From Gemmatimonadota bacterium (lineage in GTDB: Bacteria > Latescibacterota > UBA2968 > UBA8231), in NCBI GenBank assembly GCA_018672475.1, contig JABHFS010000121.1, positions 1 to 64,000 of the forward strand: a stretch of DNA of 64,000 bases. The letters run 5' to 3'. Both the position numbers and the translations under genes were made by a program. The first letter of the stretch is position 1. Each line of letters opens with the position of its first letter. This document shows positions 35,610 to 43,624 of this stretch, one piece after another. The notes beneath the pieces are model-generated. The model made no database searches. It was given only the letters and a program-made list of their open reading frames with translations, and was not told the DNA's origin.

Positions 35610-36680
35610 TTATTCTCCTTCCCAATAGCTAACACTATCTTCCATGCGATAAATCACCTGCCCCGTATCGCGCTTGGCGACAACATTGATCTTGCCCGAG
35701 TCGAGATACTCCGCAACCTCGTGGTCCACGTGTTCACCCAAAGCCAAAAGCTGGCAACCCTCATCACCGTCGTTGCGAAACTTGTGCGCCCCGCGCGGAC
35801 CGGTGGGAAAGGCGATGAAATCACCCTGTTGCACCGGCCATTCCCCGCGCGGTGTCACCATAGTACAACTCCCCTCCACCACATAAAACATCTCTTCGCC
35901 AAAATGGTGAAAGTGCAGCGGACAAATGCTCTGCCCTTTGCCCAAACGAATAATCTGATAACCCAGGTTCTGCGCACCGATCAGCGGATCGATGTCCTTC
36001 ACCTCACAATCGTACCCTTCGCGCCGACCGCCCTGCATCCAGGGAATATCGGCGATATTGATCTTGTTTATATACATATCGCTGCGCTCTTCGAGACATT
36101 CCAGCAGCGCCGCCCGTGCACCTGTCATAATCGAATGCCCGTCCCCAACCAAAATCGCATCGAAATCCAACGCCAGCAATTTGCGCAAACCCAATGCCGC
36201 TTTCGGTGCGTCTTGCAACTTCTCATCCATCAACAAGCTAAATTTGCCCACTGGCGCGCCCACGACCAGGTCGCCCGCCAGCAACAACCTCTGTTGCGAC
36301 CAATACAAGGCTATCTCTCCAGGGCTTTTACCATGCGGCAAGTGCACCGCCCACAACCCCGCAACGACCTCGCCGCCGTCCTCCACCGTCTTGTCCACCA
36401 CCACCTCCAGCAACTCCGCATCGGCGACATGCGCCACTACCTCCGCCCCCGTGCGCTGCTTAAAAAAATCCGCCTCCCGCTCGTGATCGCGATTGGTGAC
36501 CACGATCCATTTGGCCCCGCCTAACGCGTCGAATTGCTCCAGATCCCCATCGCTCATCGGCACGGGATCAATCAATACATTGCCGCCCTCCCGCACCCAC
36601 AGATGCCCATTGAAATCAATCTGGCGCACGTCGTTAAACACCGACCAGCAATACATATCGTCGAACATGACCTTTTTCAT
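35610..36680 (-). CDS. Fusion protein: metallo-beta-lactamase-fold domain plus cupin
   Basis: A 356-residue two-domain protein. Residues 1 to about 200 follow the MBL-fold layout (NVLIDPVPMSDGDLEQF, WIVVTNRDHEREADFF, LLLAGDLVVGAP, LVGDGHSI). The metal motif HxHxDH is changed to NRDHE, and GD and GDGH remain, so a standard two-zinc site is doubtful. Residues about 235-330 form a cupin with ligands in CPLHFHHFGEEMFYVVEGS (His, His, Glu) and GPRGAHKFRN (His). The cupin could bind a metal and a small acid; the MBL part may be hydrolytic or only structural. The fusion sits in an operon with a PHP protein and a hydroxyacid dehydrogenase. The start follows AGGAG. Confidence 0.75.
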   Translation of the reverse strand: MKKVMFDDMYCWSVFNDVRQIDFNGHLWVREGGNVLIDPVPMSDGDLEQFDALGGAKWIVVTNRDHEREADFFKQRTGAEVVAHVADAELLEVVVDKTVEDGGEVVAGLWAVHLPHGKSPGEIALYWSQQRLLLAGDLVVGAPVGKFSLLMDEKLQDAPKAALGLRKLLALDFDAILVGDGHSIMTGARAALLECLEERSDMYINKINIADIPWMQGGRREGYDCEVKDIDPLIGAQNLGYQIIRLGKGQSICPLHFHHFGEEMFYVVEGSCTMVTPRGEWPVQQGDFIAFPTGPRGAHKFRNDGDEGCQLLALGEHVDHEVAEYLDSGKINVVAKRDTGQVIYRMEDSVSYWEGE

Positions 36681-36758
36681 AAAACTGCTCCTATGAGCCT
36701 ATTGCCATAAGCTGATGCTGCGTGTGGACGGGCTGCTTTGGGGAACGAGCGGCGGAAC

Positions 36759-37631
36759 CTAACTACAGAAAAACGGCTGAGTCCAAGCGAAACCCTCACC
36801 CGCACCCCAACACTCGAACCGCACATAGCCCGCATCCTCAGGCACCTCAATCTCAAGCTCCCGACCATCCGCCACCCCACACCGTATCGCACCGCGCTTA
36901 AGCGCCACGATCCGCGAGGCATTCTCCGTTTCAATGCGAATCTTGTTGCCCTCTACCTCGATCGCATTAATCTCAACCCCCGTCGAAGCATAGAACCGCC
37001 CCGCGCGCAACGCCTCGACCACCCCCTCCGCCGTTTCGTCCTTCACATAAACCACATTCCATCCCAATCCCACATCGCCCGTCGCCGTATGGCTGTCGTC
37101 GTGGGCAAAACCCCACAAGCGGCGTCCTTGCGTCAGCAACATATCCCAACGGTTCGTCGCATAGGGACTGCCCTCCAACCGGCTGATCACCCCATTGTAA
37201 ATCTCTAGCCCCACATACCCCTCACAGCGCTCAAAAAGCTCCTGCGGGCAGTGATTAAAATTGACATGCCAGTTGGGGTGGTTAAAGAGGATTATACCAC
37301 CGCCTGAGGCGTTCACCTCGTCGATAACCTGCTGGCGGTCCGCGTTCGGCTCGACCCAGTCCTTGGCACCCACGTGCAACATGTGCGGGCCATTGGCCGA
37401 AACCTCGTTGCCTGGAACCATGATCATTCCCTGAACATCGTACTTCTCGTAGTCTTCTACCGCCGTATAAATATCGTGGTCGGAGATCATCAAAAAACCA
37501 TGGCCGCGTCCGACATAATCATCGATCACCGCCTGATGGTCGCGCTGCCCATCGCTGGAGGTCGTATGCGCATGTAGGTTGCCAGCCAGCCAGCGGCCCC
37601 CGCTCAAGTCTTGGTAGGGATGTTCAATCAT
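36759..37631 (-). CDS. PHP-domain metal-dependent hydrolase
   Basis: I start at the ATG at 37631 (after GAGGAG), giving 290 residues. The PHP motifs are in order: GNLHAHTTSSDGQRDHQAV (HxH and Asp), FLMISDHDIY (His-Asp), IILFNHPNWHVNF (His) and RRLWGFAHDDSHTA (His, Asp). A C-terminal Ig-like strand-rich part follows residue 220 (RFYASTGVEINAIEVEGNKI). The family includes phosphoesterases; the Ig-like tail recalls CehA/McbA-type hydrolases. No signal peptide. It is 78 bases upstream of the MBL-cupin gene in the same direction. A truncated relative occurs at 26.1 kb. Confidence 0.85.
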   Translation of the reverse strand: MIEHPYQDLSGGRWLAGNLHAHTTSSDGQRDHQAVIDDYVGRGHGFLMISDHDIYTAVEDYEKYDVQGMIMVPGNEVSANGPHMLHVGAKDWVEPNADRQQVIDEVNASGGGIILFNHPNWHVNFNHCPQELFERCEGYVGLEIYNGVISRLEGSPYATNRWDMLLTQGRRLWGFAHDDSHTATGDVGLGWNVVYVKDETAEGVVEALRAGRFYASTGVEINAIEVEGNKIRIETENASRIVALKRGAIRCGVADGRELEIEVPEDAGYVRFECWGAGEGFAWTQPFFCS

Positions 37632-37691
37632 TGCGGTCTCCTCGGGTTTGGGAATAGCCTCAAAATACACGCGGTTCACCTGGGCGACAAG

Positions 37692-38279
37692 TCAGGCTCT
37701 GTTGCGGTTGCGCACCGTCTGCACGAGCAAAGCGATAACCGCCAATGCAGCGAGTACTGCCGCTAAGGTGGCAAAATTGGTGCGCAAAAGCTCCGTCGCC
37801 CGTTCACCATAACACACCGCCAGATAACCAACCATGGAATAGCGCAGCGTTCGGCCCATGACCACCGCCAATACGAACTTACTCAAAGGCATTCCGAACA
37901 CACCTGCCGAGAGAATAAAGAGCTTCATCGGGTAAGGAGGTGGCGCCACCACCGAAAAGGCGACGGCCCACAGCCCATAACGGTCGATTTTATCTCGCAC
38001 CGACGCCTGCCGCCCAACCTCAAAACGGTCCAAGAGCAGATGCCCGCCCCTGCGGCCGAGATGATAGGGTACTAGACAGCCCAAGCTCGATCCCAAAACG
38101 GCCGCCGGCACGAAGAGCAACAGATCCATTCGCAACTGGCTCTCACTCACCATCACCAGCAACACCCAATCGGGTCCGCCGCCGGTGGGAATCCCCGCCG
38201 AATCGACAAAGGCTAGCCCCATTAGCCCAGGAGCGCCCAAATCGCGCAAAAACTGTATCAGTTCTTCGAGGAATTCCAC
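37692..38279 (-). CDS. VTT/DedA-family membrane protein
   Basis: A 195-residue membrane protein with about five hydrophobic segments and the SNARE-associated (VTT) pattern: GLMGLAFVDSAGIPTGGGPD, a re-entrant-loop region, then VLGSSLGCLVPYHLGRRGG and FSVVAPPPYPMKLFILSAGV. DedA-type proteins act in membrane homeostasis as lipid scramblases or flippases. It is the most upstream gene of the leftward cluster, 60 bases before the PHP gene. A shared promoter region with the divergent enolase-superfamily gene lies at 38280-38392. Confidence 0.8.
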   Translation of the reverse strand: MEFLEELIQFLRDLGAPGLMGLAFVDSAGIPTGGGPDWVLLVMVSESQLRMDLLLFVPAAVLGSSLGCLVPYHLGRRGGHLLLDRFEVGRQASVRDKIDRYGLWAVAFSVVAPPPYPMKLFILSAGVFGMPLSKFVLAVVMGRTLRYSMVGYLAVCYGERATELLRTNFATLAAVLAALAVIALLVQTVRNRNRA

Positions 38280-38392
38280 ATTCGCACCGGGTCGGAAAGG
38301 TGTTGACGCAAAGGGTAACTAAGCCTATTTAATACAGGCCGGAAAGCAACTTAAATAAGAACACAGAATCGATATCTCGCCACAGGAGCCGC

Positions 38393-39583
38393 ATGAAAAT
38401 CACCGCTATCCGCACACTCTCGCTCTCGCGGGCTCATGAGCCTGAACGCCAATGGCAGAGCGCGACATTCCATGTGCCTAAGGCCGATTGCTCGATCTGC
38501 ATCATCGAGACCGACGAGGGCCTGCAGGGCATCGCCGAACCCTGCGCCTATGGCGTGCCGCCCGATATCGCCGCACGCATAGAGCAGCTCAAACCCGGTC
38601 TTATCGGCCGCGACCCCCGCGACGAGGATCTGATCCCGGCCAACGAAGCCGTGCGCGCAAACGATATAGCCAACGCTGGCCTCAACTGCGCCTTGTGGGA
38701 TCTGCGCGGAAAAATAGCCGGCCGCCCCACCGCTGAACTGCTCGCCGAAGAAGGCCAGCAACCCTTGCGCCGACTGCGGCTCTACGCCTCCTCGGGCGTC
38801 GGCTACGACTGGGACGATCACCCCGAATCCGTTGTCGAAGAGGCCATCGGTTATGCCGAAGAAGGCCTAACCGCCTATAAAATGCGGCTGGGCACCCACT
38901 GGGCCTGGTCCAATGTCACCGTCGACCGTTTTTTGACCTTAGCCCGCCAAGTCCACGAGGCGGTCGGTGACCGCATGGATCTGGCCCTCGACGGCAACTG
39001 CCGCCTCTCCGTCGAAGAAGCGCTACCCATCGCCGAAGCCCTCGAGGATATGGGCTGGGCCTGGTTCGAAGAGCCGGTCGAACGCGTACCCGCCGACTAC
39101 GCCCGCCTCAACGAGGCCGTGTCGATACCCGTCACCGGCGGCGAGCCCTTCACCACCTGGGCACAGTTCGAACCCTTTATGGCGGTGGGCGCGTTTGGCG
39201 TCGTGCAACCCGACGCCGGCGTCTGCGGCATCGATTTCTGCATGCAAGTAGGCCGCAAGGCCCACGCCGACTACGGCGGCATCCCGCTGATCCCGCACAA
39301 CTGGCACAATGGCCTGATGACGATGGCCAACGCGCATATGGTCGCCGCCTTGCCCGGTATCGATGGACGCGAGTCCCTACCGGGCAAAGCCGCCTCGGGC
39401 ATGCTCGAACTCAATATGCGCCAAGGCCCGCTGCAGTGGGAGATCCTGCGCGAGAAACCCGCCATAGAAGATGGCTACCTCATCCTGCCCGACGCCCCGG
39501 GCCTTGGCGTTGAATTGGCCGACGACATCGAAACCCGCTTCCCCTATATCGAAGGCCCTTGGGGCACCCCGATTCAACGCTGA
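38393..39583 (+). CDS. Mandelate racemase/muconate lactonizing enzyme family protein
   Basis: A 396-residue enolase-superfamily enzyme. The capping domain occupies residues 1 to about 125. The barrel supplies a KxR pair in AYKMRLGTH, the metal ligands in LALDGNCR (Asp), WFEEPVER (Glu) and VTGGEPF (Glu), and the second-half His in PLIPHNWHNGL. This arrangement matches sugar-acid dehydratases (mandelate racemase subgroup). Substrate unknown; likely an acid sugar. The start follows AGGAG. It is eight bases upstream of the HD-domain gene. Confidence 0.9.
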   Translation: MKITAIRTLSLSRAHEPERQWQSATFHVPKADCSICIIETDEGLQGIAEPCAYGVPPDIAARIEQLKPGLIGRDPRDEDLIPANEAVRANDIANAGLNCALWDLRGKIAGRPTAELLAEEGQQPLRRLRLYASSGVGYDWDDHPESVVEEAIGYAEEGLTAYKMRLGTHWAWSNVTVDRFLTLARQVHEAVGDRMDLALDGNCRLSVEEALPIAEALEDMGWAWFEEPVERVPADYARLNEAVSIPVTGGEPFTTWAQFEPFMAVGAFGVVQPDAGVCGIDFCMQVGRKAHADYGGIPLIPHNWHNGLMTMANAHMVAALPGIDGRESLPGKAASGMLELNMRQGPLQWEILREKPAIEDGYLILPDAPGLGVELADDIETRFPYIEGPWGTPIQR

Positions 39584-39591
39584 GGAATCAC

Positions 39592-40158
39592 ATGAGCGAA
39601 AAAACACCCACGCGCCAAGAGGCGCTCGAGCTCGTCCTGCAATACAACGAAACCGCCTCATTGATCAACCATGCCAAGGCCGTCGAAGCGGCGATGCGCT
39701 ATATCGCGCGCAAGACAGGCGAAGACGAGGAGGCCTGGGGAATTGTCGGGCTGATTCACGACCTCGACTACGAAAAATTTCCCGAGCAGCACTGCCAGAA
39801 GACCGAGTCGATCCTGCGTGAAAACAACTGGCCCGAAGAGTATATCCGCGCAGCGCTCTCGCACGGCTGGGGCATCTGCACCGAGCTCGAACCACAGACC
39901 CTGCTCGAAAAGACCCTCTACACCGTCGACGAGCTCAGCGGCTTCGTCTCAGCCTGCGCGCTGGTTCGCCCTTCTAAGAGCGTCGCCGACCTCGAAGTGA
40001 AATCCGTCAAGAAGAAGTGGAAGCAGAAGAGTTTCGCCGCCGGGGTCGATCGCGACGTAGTCGCCAAAGGCATGGCGATGCTCGACGTCGAGTTTGACGA
40101 GATCACCGCCGATGTCATCAACGCCCTGCGCGAAGTATCCGACGATATTGGATTATAG
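39592..40158 (+). CDS. HD-domain protein
   Basis: The ATG at 39592 (after GAGGAA) gives 188 residues beginning MSEKTPTRQEALELVLQYNE. The HD motif is IVGLIHDLDYEKFPEQHCQK, with the first His in LINHAKAVEAAM and a later Asp in TVDELSGFVSA. Family members are phosphohydrolases of nucleotides or similar compounds. The C-terminal half is helical. It lies eight bases after the enolase-superfamily gene and is probably cotranscribed with it; the next gene is 59 bases on. Confidence 0.88.
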   Translation: MSEKTPTRQEALELVLQYNETASLINHAKAVEAAMRYIARKTGEDEEAWGIVGLIHDLDYEKFPEQHCQKTESILRENNWPEEYIRAALSHGWGICTELEPQTLLEKTLYTVDELSGFVSACALVRPSKSVADLEVKSVKKKWKQKSFAAGVDRDVVAKGMAMLDVEFDEITADVINALREVSDDIGL

Positions 40159-40217
40159 CCAAATGCGCGCGCAATACGCCCCCCGCAAAAGGCAACTCAA
40201 CTAGGAGGCCCAATAGC

Positions 40218-41048
40218 ATGGTCAGCGATCTTGAAAACTATCTCTTCGACCTGCGCGGCTACCTGCACCTCGAAGGCGCGCTCACCGCCGACGAGGTCAA
40301 GGACCTTAACGACTGCATTGACACCATTCCGCCGCTTGAGCCAAACGACTGGTACGGCCACGTGCACGCGCACACCTACGGCACCGTCGACGGCCTCAAC
40401 CTGCAACAGATCTACGAGGCCGGCGCACCCTTCGAGCGCATGATCGACCACCCCGCCTGGATCGAAAAGGTCAAGCACTTCGTCGGCGCCGAGGGCTCTT
40501 TCGACGCGGCACATGGTCCGCTCTTTATCGATGAGAATCTCGCCAACTTCCGCCAGCCAGGCGAAGCGATCGGCCTGCACTCGGGCGGCTACCCGCCCAT
40601 AATGCGCAACCAATTCCGCTACCACGGCGGCCGCTATATGTGCGGCCAGATCAATATTCTCGTCGCCCTCACCGATATCGGTCCGGGCGACGGCGGTACC
40701 ATGTTGATCCCCGGCAGCCACAAATCTAATTTCAGGCACCCGCACCTCGACGAGCACCGCATGAAACCCGAAGGCGCCACCGTCGAGGGCACCGAAGGCG
40801 CGATCGAATGCCATATGGCCAAGGGCGACGCGCTGCTCTTCGTCGACGGCATCTCGCACGGCTCGGCCCGGCGCAAAAATGAGGGCACCCGCCGTATCTT
40901 CGTTTATCGCTACGGCGTATCCTGGGGCAATTTTCGCCACGGCTACCACCCTTCCGACGAATTGCTCGCGCGCCTGACCCCCGAACGCCGGCAGATCGTC
41001 TGGCCACAGAGGCCCCGACCCGAAGGACCGCAGAAAAAAACCAATTGA
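40218..41048 (+). CDS. Phytanoyl-CoA dioxygenase-like protein with HxG in place of HxD
   Basis: A 276-residue cupin-fold protein of the PhyH family. The family block GQINILVALTDIGPGDGGTM, IPGSHKSNF and the distal His H214 (DGISHGSARRKNEGTRR) with its Arg are kept. At the first iron ligand the sequence is GLHSGGYPP, so H121 is followed by Ser122 and Gly123 instead of x-Asp. In Fe/2OG halogenases an Ala or Gly replaces this Asp and frees a site for chloride. The same subgroup of PhyH-like proteins is common in environmental bacteria, so the change could also mean another ligand or a non-halogenating enzyme. The start follows CTAGGAGG. It may be cotranscribed with rfbA. Confidence 0.82.
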   Translation: MVSDLENYLFDLRGYLHLEGALTADEVKDLNDCIDTIPPLEPNDWYGHVHAHTYGTVDGLNLQQIYEAGAPFERMIDHPAWIEKVKHFVGAEGSFDAAHGPLFIDENLANFRQPGEAIGLHSGGYPPIMRNQFRYHGGRYMCGQINILVALTDIGPGDGGTMLIPGSHKSNFRHPHLDEHRMKPEGATVEGTEGAIECHMAKGDALLFVDGISHGSARRKNEGTRRIFVYRYGVSWGNFRHGYHPSDELLARLTPERRQIVWPQRPRPEGPQKKTN

Positions 41049-41109
41049 CAGGGATTACCATTGCGGGGATCGTGTCTCTTATGCCTTCCCCCTTTAGAAA
41101 GGCCAACCC

Positions 41110-41991
41110 ATGAAGGGCATTATTCTCGCCGGCGGTCAGGGCACGCGTCTCTATCCGCTCACCGTCTCGGCCTCCAAACAGATCCTGCCGGTCTTCGACA
41201 AGCCGATGATCTACTATCCGCTATCGGTATTGATGCTGGCCGATATCCGCGAAATTCTCATTATCTCCAGTCCCGAGCACATCGACCTCTATCGCCAGCT
41301 CTTCGGCGACGGCAGCCGGCTGGGGCTGAGCATCGAGTACGCGGTGCAACCGAAACCCGACGGCGTCGCGCAAGCCTTCATCGTCGGTGCCGACTTCGCC
41401 GGCGACAAGCCCTGCGCCCTAATCTTCGGCGACAACTTTCTCTACGGCCACGGTCTGACCGAAAGACTCCAGCGCGCCGGCAGTCTCGAAGACGGCGGCC
41501 TCGTTTTCGCCTACTATGTACAGGACCCCGAGCGCTACGGCGTCGTCGAATTCGACGAAAACCGCAATGCCCTCGGCATCGAAGAGAAACCGCAAAACCC
41601 CAAGTCCAACTACGCCGTCATCGGCCTCTACTTCTACGACGGCGAAGTGGTCGAAATCACCAAGAGCCTCAAGCCCTCCCCCCGCGGCGAACTGGAGATC
41701 ACCGACGTCAACAACGAGTATCTCAAACGCAAAAAGCTCAAGGTCGAGGTCTTGGGGCGGGGGTTCGCCTGGCTCGACACCGGCACTCACGAGAGCTTGT
41801 TGGAAGCCAGTGATTTCGTGCAGACCATCGAGCACCGACAAGGGCTCAAGGTCGGCTGTATCGAGGAGATCGCCTTCCGTAAGGGCTATATCGGCGCAGA
41901 GAAATTGCTGGAAATCGCCGACTATTCCAAGGAGAACGAGTATTGTATTTATTTGCGACGACTGATTGATCGACCCGGTCCGGCGCTATAG
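41110..41991 (+). CDS. rfbA: Glucose-1-phosphate thymidylyltransferase
   Basis: A 293-residue nucleotidyltransferase starting [18 protein letters not shown], with [20 protein letters not shown], the metal-site GDNFLYG and the [10 protein letters not shown] block, all diagnostic for RfbA/RmlA. It makes dTDP-glucose from dTTP and glucose-1-phosphate, the first step to dTDP-rhamnose and other deoxysugars. The other rml genes are not in the window. Length and motifs are normal. It follows the PhyH-like gene by 61 bases. Confidence 0.95.
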   Translation: MKGIILAGGQGTRLYPLTVSASKQILPVFDKPMIYYPLSVLMLADIREILIISSPEHIDLYRQLFGDGSRLGLSIEYAVQPKPDGVAQAFIVGADFAGDKPCALIFGDNFLYGHGLTERLQRAGSLEDGGLVFAYYVQDPERYGVVEFDENRNALGIEEKPQNPKSNYAVIGLYFYDGEVVEITKSLKPSPRGELEITDVNNEYLKRKKLKVEVLGRGFAWLDTGTHESLLEASDFVQTIEHRQGLKVGCIEEIAFRKGYIGAEKLLEIADYSKENEYCIYLRRLIDRPGPAL

Positions 41992-42138
41992 GTTGGATTA
42001 CATCGGAAGAAGCGGCAATGAGCCGCGCCGAAGGGGAAAGGGCCTGGCGGGGTCGTGCGGTGGGAGTGGGCGCGACGGCCCGGGGTCTTAAAAGATCCAG
42101 GAGCGGCGCACCCCGCAGCCACCTAGCACAACAACGCC

Positions 42139-42600
42139 CTACGCTTTGCGCCGATAATGCACAAACTCAAACCCCTTGTGATCCCGTCGCTCTGCCACAT
42201 CCCAATCCCCCTCGTCAAACTCGGGGAAATACACGTCGCCCGTAAAATTCCCCTTGATATAGGAAAGATACATCTCTTCGACCAGCGGCAGCATCTGCGC
42301 ATAAATCGAACCGCCGCCTGCACAAAAGACCGTCTTGCCGAACGACGACGCCCGTTCAACCGCCGCCTCGACGCAATCACAAACAATCACGCCCTCCTGA
42401 TCCACACCCGACCGGCTGATGACGATATTGTGCGCGCTTGTCAGGTCCGGCCCGAAAATCTGATAGGAACGCCACCCCATAATCACGGTCTGGCCCTCGA
42501 CTAGGCTCAAGAACTGTTGATACTCTTCGGGTACGCTCCAGGGCATCCCCTCGCCGCTGCCGATAACCCGATCTTTCGACATCGCTGAAATAATAATCAA
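42139..42600 (-). CDS. folA: Dihydrofolate reductase
   Basis: A 153-residue DHFR. MIIISAMSKDRVIGSGEGMP and WSVPEEYQQF supply the nucleotide and substrate-binding start with the active-site acidic residue (Glu in SVPEE). GWRSYQIFG and VFCAGGGSIYAQML form the NADPH site, and YFPEF a late strand. It reduces dihydrofolate to tetrahydrofolate with NADPH. No thymidylate synthase gene adjoins it. The sequence diverges somewhat from E. coli FolA but all landmarks are present. It is transcribed alone, converging on rfbA. Confidence 0.92.
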   Translation of the reverse strand: MIIISAMSKDRVIGSGEGMPWSVPEEYQQFLSLVEGQTVIMGWRSYQIFGPDLTSAHNIVISRSGVDQEGVIVCDCVEAAVERASSFGKTVFCAGGGSIYAQMLPLVEEMYLSYIKGNFTGDVYFPEFDEGDWDVAERRDHKGFEFVHYRRKA

Positions 42601-42611
42601 TTCACTCTCCT

Positions 42612-42755
42612 TTACAGCGGCACCACACCGGCATAATTGATACCCGTAAAATAGGCTATATCGCGTTTCCAGGTCGTCAGGTCAGCGGCGCAGAATTGAT
42701 TGAGAGACGCATGACCGCAAACGCAGGCGAGGATCTTCATCCATTCGACCGTGGC
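42612..42755 (-). pseudogene. Glutamate synthase (FMN-binding domain) 3'-end relic
   Basis: Read leftward, the frame encodes HYFKATVEWMKILACVCGHA then SLNQFCAADLTTWKRDIAYF and TGINYAGVVPL before a stop at 42612. This is the conserved C-terminus of FMN-dependent glutamate-synthase-like proteins (the CGH-hxLxxFxxDDLTTWKRDxAxLTGI pattern). Nothing upstream of about 42755 matches the large catalytic domain, so only about 48 codons survive, twelve bases upstream of the DHFR start. Confidence 0.7.
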
Positions 42756-43132
42756 TTTAAAATAATGAGGAACGGGCGGCCGATGTCGCAGGAAATGCTC
42801 GCCCCGTTCCGACCGGCCAATAGCGCGGATGCCCGCCAATGGTTGAGTATCAGTCTATAATCCCATATCATAGGGGAACGGTTCAAACCGGCTGTAGCTA
42901 CGGCAAACCCATTATTGCGCATAGACCCCGAGAACAAAGAGGCGCTGGCATTTCTAAACACGCGTCAGAAATCAGCTCGGCGCTCTTGAACCTAATTGAT
43001 CGAATTTGCAGGCTATCCAGAGCCAAACTCGCACGTCGGAGAACATAGAACAAGAGCCGAACGAGCAGTGTCACCGTCCACCGCGAATCGACTTATCGCG
43101 GTGAGATACAGTACATAAGAAAGACATAAGAC
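42756..43132. other. Intergenic region, nothing recognised
   Basis: About 375 bases between the glutamate synthase relic and the thioesterase gene. No reading frame on either strand looks like protein. The promoter for the thioesterase-sulfatase cluster should lie near its right end; a GAAAGACATAAG stretch precedes the ATG without a clear ribosome site. Confidence 0.4.
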
Positions 43133-43624
43133 ATGCCGCAACGCGAAATCACCCTGCGCTTCCTCGCCGAGCCGACCGCCGTCAATTTCGGCGGCAAGGT
43201 CCACGGCGGCGCGGTCATGAAATGGATCGACGAAGCCGGTTACGCCTGTGCCGCTGGCTGGAGCGGGCGCTATTGCGTCACCATCTACGTCGGCGGCATC
43301 CGCTTCCACCAGCCCATCCATATCGGCGATATGGTCGAGGTCTGCGCCCGAATCATCTACACCGGCCGCACCAGCATGCACGTCGCCGTGCAAGTCTCGG
43401 CCGGTGACCCCAAAACGGACAATCGCCGCGACACCACCCAGTGCATCATCGTCTTCGTCGCGGTCGACGACAACGGGCATTCGGTGGCCGTTCCCGCATG
43501 GGAGCCTCGCGACGACGCGGACATCGCCCTGCAGAGCTACGCCAAGAATATGATGGCGCTGGGCAAAGAAATGGAACAAAACGCGATCCCCTTCGGCGGA
43601 ATCGCCTCGGGAGCCAAGTCGTGA
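43133..43624 (+). CDS. Acyl-CoA thioesterase, hotdog fold
   Basis: A 163-residue hotdog-fold thioesterase of the BACH/YciA type: VNFGGKVHGGAVMKWIDEAG carries the Asn/Gly-His-Gly and Asp active-site segment, followed by GIRFHQPIHIGDMVEVCARI and TGRTSMHVAVQV. It hydrolyses acyl-CoA to free acid and CoA. Its stop codon overlaps the GTG start of the sulfatase by four bases, an unusual partnership that may reflect shared expression only. Confidence 0.9.
   Translation: MPQREITLRFLAEPTAVNFGGKVHGGAVMKWIDEAGYACAAGWSGRYCVTIYVGGIRFHQPIHIGDMVEVCARIIYTGRTSMHVAVQVSAGDPKTDNRRDTTQCIIVFVAVDDNGHSVAVPAWEPRDDADIALQSYAKNMMALGKEMEQNAIPFGGIASGAKS

Noticed and set aside
40197..40949. Leftward open frame of 250 codons over the second PhyH gene
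   Set aside because: Mirror of the PhyH codon pattern; no ribosome site and no recognisable motif.
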